Of a DNA stretch of 64,000 nt, positions 58,970-64,000 are shown piece after piece. This stretch comes from Scortum barcoo. Lineage: Eukaryota; Chordata; Actinopteri; Centrarchiformes; Terapontidae. The position numbers and the translations under genes were made by a program. Positions within the stretch are counted from its first letter, which is position 1. Every line of letters starts with the position of its first letter. The stretch covers positions 308,182-372,181 of the forward strand of contig CM041538.1 in the NCBI GenBank assembly GCA_023238725.1, written 5' to 3'. The notes beneath the pieces were generated by a model. It made no database searches. It had not been told where the DNA came from and saw only the letters and a list, made by a program, of their open reading frames with translations.

Positions 58970-61698
58970 ATGAATCTCTCTTTTCTTGTGTTGTGTGTTG
59001 TGCTGCTGTCTACCACCAGTTGCTCAGCTAAAAAAGGTAAATCTTTCCTTGTGTTTCATCTCTCAATATATAAATACAGATTTATATGTATTTGTTTCAT
59101 ATTTAAGTAGCAATGGAACAATGATGGCAAAGTCATTCCTTGATTCTATCCTGAAATAATGTGCACTAATGTTTGTCTTTGTTGTTAAACTGACAAGATG
59201 TAATAGTGCAACTACTGGAATAAAAACATAATAATTTCATCTCAAAACACTGTGATATTGTACTAAATGATATCTTTTATGTCATATGAAATACTGTATC
59301 TGTGTGTCTGTTCAGGTGTGCAGACTGGTAGGAGAGCAGGATCTCAGTCTGTGAATCTTCAGCCCTGGTTGATGGGTCTAACAGCTGTAGTTGGTTTCCT
59401 CTTTATTGTCTTCACCATCCTGATAATTTTCAGACTACTAAGGAAGAGCAGGTGAGCTACATATACACTGCTCAAAAAAATAAAGGGAACACTACAAATA
59501 ACACATGCTAGATCTGAATGAATGAAATATTCTTATTAAATACTTTGTTCTTTACATAGTTGAATGTGCTGACAACAAAATCTCACACAAAAATTATCAA
59601 TGGAAATCAAATTTATTAACCCATGGAGGTCTGGATTTGGAGTCACACTCAAAATTAAAGTGGAAAAACACACTACAGGCTGATCCAACTTTGATGTAAT
59701 GTCCTTAAAACAAGTCAAAATGAGGCTCAGTAGTGTGTGTGGCCTCCACGTGCCTGTGCCTGTATGACCTCCCTACAACGCCTGGGCATGCTCCTGATGA
59801 GGTGGCGGATGGTCTCCTGAGGGATCTCCTCCCAGACCTGGACTAAAGCATCCGCCAACTCCTGGACAGTCTGTGGTGCAACGTGGCGTTGGTGGATGGA
59901 GCGAGACATGATGTCCCAGATGTGCTCAATTGGATTCAGGTCTGGGGAACGGGCGGGCCAGTCCATAGCATCAATGCCTTCGTCTTGCAGGAACTGCTGA
60001 CACACTCCAGCCACATGAGGTCTAGCATTGTCTTGCATTAGGAGGAACCCAGGGCCAACCACACCAGCATATGGTCTCACAAGGGGTCTGAGGATCTCAT
60101 CTCGGTACCTAATGGCAGTCAGGCTACCTCTGGTGGCGAGCACATGGAGGGCTGTGCGGCCCCCCAAAGAAATTCCACCCCACACCATTACTGACCCACT
60201 GCCAAACTGGTCATGCTGGAGGATGTTGCAGGCAGCAGAACGTTCTCCCACGGCGTCTCCAGACTCTGTCACGTCTGTCACATGTGCTCAGTGTGAACCT
60301 GCTTTCATCTGTGAAGAGCACAGGGCGCCAGTGGCGAATTTGGTGGCCAATCTTGGTGTTCTCTGGCAAATGCCAAACGTCCTGCACGGTGTTGGGCTGT
60401 AAGCACAACCCCCACCTGTGGACGTCGGGCCCTCATACCACCCTCATGGAGTCTGTTTCTGACCGTTTGAGCAGACACATGCACATTTGTGGCCTGCTGG
60501 AGGTCATTTTGCAGGGCTCTGGCAGTGCTCCTCCTGTTCCTCCTTGCACAAAGGCGGAGGAGGTAGCGGTCCTGCTGCTGGGTTGTTGCCCTCCTACGGC
60601 CTCCTCCACGTCTCCTGATGTACTGGCCTGTCTCCTGGTAGCGCCTCCATGCTCTGGACACTACGCTGACAGACACAGCAAACCTTCTTGCCACAGCACA
60701 GCTCGCACTTGATGTGCCATCCTGGATGAGCTGCACTACCTGAGCCACTTGTGTGGGTTGTAGACTCCGTCTCATGCTACCACTAGAGTGAAAGCACCGC
60801 CAGCATTCAAAAGTGACCAAAACATCAGCCAGAAAGCATAGGAACTGAGAAGTGGTCTGTGGTCACCACCTGCAGAACCACTCCTTTATTGGGGGTGTCT
60901 TGCTAATTGCCTATAATTTCCACCTGTTGTCTATTCCATTTGCACAACAGCATGTGAAATTGATTGTCAATCAGTGTTGCTTCCTAAGTGGACAGTTTGA
61001 TTTCACAGAAGTGTGATTGACTTGGAGTTACATTGTGTTGTTTAAGTGTTCCCTTTATTTTTTTGAGCAGTATATATAGTCACACAAATAAAATAGCTCA
61101 GACAACACAACTCTTCCTTTTAAATTTAACTTGCGGTAAACTACACTATGAAAAAACAAGTTTGGAAGATTACCTTATTTACTTGGGTCTCTTAGTAAAG
61201 CATTGATGCCATATATTAATTATACATTAATATAGTACATTAGATAAATACATACAGCTTTAGAACAAGTTATTTTATTTAGTGAAGTATTTGAGTATAC
61301 TTGGAATACTCAACTACATTCAACCACTGTACAAAATCAGTTGCAAGTAACTATAATGACAGTATTTCAGCCTCAGGTTGCACTGCCAGTTAACTTGTGG
61401 TGAAACTAACATAACCAGTAAGTGAATTGAGTGAATTGAATGATAAATCAAACAAAGCCTTTCAACAAGCAAATCTTTGTGAAAGCCTGTGCTGTAAGTA
61501 TTTGTGGAAAAAGCACTTCCAGGTGTCCACATTAAGACAATAATTGTCTCCCTGCTAACTCCAAGTAAAACTAGTGATACATAAATAACCTGTGTACGTC
61601 TTGTTGTCTGGTTTTGCAGCAAGGGTGAAGAGCATTGGGGTTATGACAATAAAGCTATAGAGATGGACGGAGGTGACACTGAACAAACCAGTCTGTAG
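58970..61698 (+). CDS. pdzk1ip1: MAP17-family small membrane protein (PDZK1IP1/SMIM24-like), 93 aa
   Basis: Exons 58970-59036, 59316-59451 and 61620-61698 join to 282 nt. The protein has a signal peptide (about residues 1-20, MNLSFLVLCVVLLSTTSCSA), a short luminal part, the family hallmark NLQPWLMGLTAVVGFLF that leads into a single membrane segment ending before RLLRKS, and a short cytoplasmic tail with WGYDNKAIEMDGG. The tail ends QTSL, a class I PDZ ligand with Thr at -2. PDZK1IP1 (MAP17) of mammals has the same LQPW-GL-AV-FL core and a PDZ-binding C-terminus that binds PDZK1/NHERF scaffolds in epithelia. SMIM24 is a close relative, so the choice of symbol is provisional; the family call is firm. 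A 1.6 kb Tc1-like copy occupies intron 2, in antisense orientation. Confidence 0.82.
59464..61074 (-). mobile_element. Tc1/mariner-like transposon, copy B, both ends present
   Basis: Same family as copy A, in reverse orientation. The left end TACACTGCTC at 59464 and the right end GAGCAGTATA (one mismatch to the expected GAGCAGTGTA) are flanked by TA. Length about 1611 bp. It is inserted in intron 2 of the MAP17-family gene only about 12 bp after the exon 2 donor at 59451/59452, antisense to the gene. Sequence similarity to copy A is high along its whole length by eye. Confidence 0.95.
59727..60820 (-). pseudogene. Tc1-type transposase, copy B, frameshifted but with DD34E residues
   Basis: From 60820 downward the minus strand gives the helix-turn-helix half (SLQPTQVAQVVQLIQDGTS, then RRRGGGRRRATTQQQDRYL). 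A second frame (about 60408-60211) carries FTDESRF with the first catalytic Asp, and a third (60281-59727) carries LMQDNARPHVA and PDLNPIEHIWD. Between the second Asp and the Glu there are 34 residues, the Tc1 DD34E arrangement. The three catalytic residues are all present, but at least two frameshifts separate the parts, so this copy is also inactive. It is better preserved than copy A at the first Asp. Confidence 0.92.
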
Positions 61699-63179
61699 AA
61701 ACTCAACTTTCAAGCACCACTCTGCTATGAAGCCAAGGTCACCTGCTCACTTCTGACAAGTCTATCAGTGCACTTTTTGCTGAAGAATATGGCTGCATTA
61801 AATTCACTTTTGTTATGAAAATGCTGTAAAGTTTAGTGACAGCCATAAACAAGGTTTGGTTTGTTAGTAGTATTAAATATGAAGTGGTATTGATTCACTC
61901 ATCTGTCTTTATTTCTGTCTATCTCTTCTTTTCTTTAAAAGACAGAAGTGGAGAGAGATAAAAGCTTATGGTTATTTGATTTTCATACTTAAATACAGAC
62001 GTGCAATTTTAAAAAGCCTTTCTTTGGTTAAATTATCAGAAATAGCAGGTATAAATGGATTTAACATCCATCTCAATGTTAACATCTGAACTGTAAACTA
62101 TAATCATTTCATTAAATTGCCTAAACCCCAGTTCACATGGTGGTTGAGCCATTGTAGTGCTTTTGGAAAATGTTAACTATTGACCATCAGTAGTTTACAT
62201 TTTCTGGATCCATGGGAACAAACCAATGTCGTTATGCCAATCATTGTTCAAACCCATGGAAGTTCATTTTAAATTTGTGATCCCAAAGTTACAGATAAAG
62301 CTTCCAAATAAAGCTGAGTTTTGTGTAAGTGTACTTAAAATGTTGCACAATCCATAGAATATTTCCATTTGGAGGAATTGTACAGCCAAAGAGTCTTAGG
62401 TTTGAATATTTCACTCAATACTTAATGTTGTTCCTGCATCCATCCTGGCTGGACCACACTGCTCTATTTTTCTGTCACCACCAGAGGGGCCCATAATAAA
62501 GACAAACAACACTAACACTGTGGGAATGATATAAAACAATTCTAATACTGCTGCTCTAATCACATAAATGTAGTGTTGGCTTGCCAGAGCTACCATGACA
62601 TTACAGTAATACAAAGGACCATTGTGACAAGTGACACATATTTGCTTGAGTGTGAAGGTTCATTCTTGAGATTGAGAACAGTAAACTTAATTCACATTCT
62701 GAATACTAACTTTTATCTGCATATCTGCACAGCCTTACTAAGCAGTTTTCCCCTACAATAAAATGAATGAATTTTGAACAAATAAAATATAAACCGTATA
62801 TTATGAGAGAGAAATTTCATTTTCAGGAAAATCCTGAAAAAATAAATCAACTAACATAATGAATACAGATGCTTCCATGCACACCTGTCGAAATGAATGG
62901 TGCTGTAGGGTGCTATCACAGTCACCAGATCTCAGGTTCCAGTCAAAGTATATACACACACACACATACATATATATCGATTATTTTATTCCTAAAATTG
63001 CTAAATGGTGCTGTACTGTTGTACCTGCAAAATGTATTTTTTACTTCAATTACAAAGGCTGGATTGCAAAGCAGACCTGGACTTTGAGGCCCATGGGTTT
63101 CAATTAGTTATTGCAGTGGTTATTTTGTTATGGAATATGGACATTGAATGGCCATTGAACCAGGAGAGAACATTGTGTC

Positions 63180-63560
63180 CATGGCCACAGACATTAACCT
63201 GCCAGGCGCAGTGGACTGTGTGATGATGAAGTCCTGCCTCTGCCTCCTCTTGCTGGAGCTGGAGAAGAGGGGGTTTAGCAGTTCTTCATCTCTGTGCAGC
63301 CTGTCGGGACTGGCTGGAGCTTAGTGGGCACTAGTGCCACCTACATGGAAGGCCATCTTGTGCTCCATCCAAAAGAGCATCACCACAGCAATTATGACTA
63401 GCAACTGCCTGGTGTTTTCTCCATGCTGTGATTGAGACGAAGATAGTATACCTGACTATACCTGACTAGCACCGAGAAGTTCAGGAAGAGCTTCTATCCT
63501 CTGGCCACTAGGATCCTGCCTAAGATTGCCCTGGGACTGTTCATACTTTCATAACATTAA
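63180..63560 (+). mobile_element. LINE 3' fragment
   Basis: LCSIQKSITTAIMTSNC (about 63361-63410), then, after a deletion, EKFRKSFYPLATRILP (about 63473-63520) follow the C-terminal end of an L2-like LINE protein. No intact frame. The remaining sequence to 64000 is AT-rich with nothing recognisable. Confidence 0.55.
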
Positions 63561-64000
63561 TGGTCATTTCATTTGTCTATTATTTCTTCTTTTTCTGGCT
63601 TACACTCATTGTTTTTGCAAAGTTGGATGAGCTAACAATTACACATTACACTGTGATTATACCCTGTATGATTACATGTGAAAAATTTTACTTGAACCTA
63701 TGTGGTTATGGATGCATAATCCTTGACCTCACAATTCAGGTTAGCATTAAGGAGTTCGTAAGAGAAATCCAACAATACTTCCAAAACATGACAAAAAGTC
63801 TTGTTGCAGCCTAAACACCAATTCAGTCTGTAGATGGATTAGTCTGGGGTATTTCGTTTTTGTTTTACTTTAATATCAGTTTAATTTAGGTAAAACACGT
63901 GCTTGTTGCTTAAATCTGGATCTGTATCATCTGTTCATTATTTCAATAAGGATTTTTTTTTTTACACAATTTTATTGGTCATTGTGATTTCCAATAGTTA

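Noticed and set aside
1..64000. CRISPR array, tRNA or rRNA genes, operons, phage genes
   Set aside because: None seen; the tRNA-like segments are SINE promoters and the window is vertebrate nuclear DNA.

Overview
The window is nuclear DNA from a ray-finned fish, probably a percomorph teleost. It is AT-rich, has short exons in long introns with GT-AG boundaries, and carries many fish-type Tc1, LINE, SINE and MITE copies. There is no bacterial, viral or organellar gene organisation. Four protein-coding genes can be read exon by exon, and each closes in frame: phb2 (+, 1586-15674, 10 exons, 302 aa), ptma (+, 28441-37426, 5 exons, 104 aa), lrrc40 (-, 39661-53225, 15 exons, 594 aa) and a small MAP17-family membrane protein, PDZK1IP1/SMIM24-like (+, 58970-61698, 3 exons, 93 aa). 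ptma and lrrc40 converge.

Region by region. 1-1500: gene-free flank with a LINE scrap. 1500-16110: phb2, with a promoter that has ZNF143/Staf-like and ETS-like sites, TG-rich tracts next to several splice acceptors, and a last intron holding an antisense LINE remnant plus a Tc1 element with both ends. 16.1-27.9 kb: a repeat graveyard of Tc1 pieces, an L1-like fragment, another LINE fragment, a SINE and a ~0.5 kb teleost repeat, plus an orphan GC-rich promoter-like patch near 26 kb. 27.9-38.3 kb: ptma. Its TATA promoter and first exon lie between two nearly identical ~195 bp arms in inverted orientation, with a (CA)n(CG)n tract at the inner edge of one arm. 39.6-53.3 kb: lrrc40, whose introns carry a long-TIR Tc1-like element, a Harbinger-type MITE, LINE scraps and a decayed partial duplication of one of its own exons. 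53.3-58.9 kb: LINE, piggyBac-type MITE and DIRS-like debris. 58.97-62.3 kb: the MAP17-family gene, with a second copy of the phb2-intron Tc1 family in intron 2. 62.3-64 kb: LINE debris.

The genes do not form a pathway. phb2 is a mitochondrial scaffold, ptma an acidic nuclear chromatin/histone-binding protein, lrrc40 a leucine-rich-repeat protein of unclear function, and the last gene a small PDZ-binding membrane protein. I found no convincing previously undescribed biological system. The most notable structures are the inverted arms around the ptma promoter, the TG tracts at phb2 acceptors, the pseudo-exon inside the 3' splice region of lrrc40 exon 7, and the paired Tc1 copies. Exon calls come from hand reading; identities described as high were judged by eye, not calculated.
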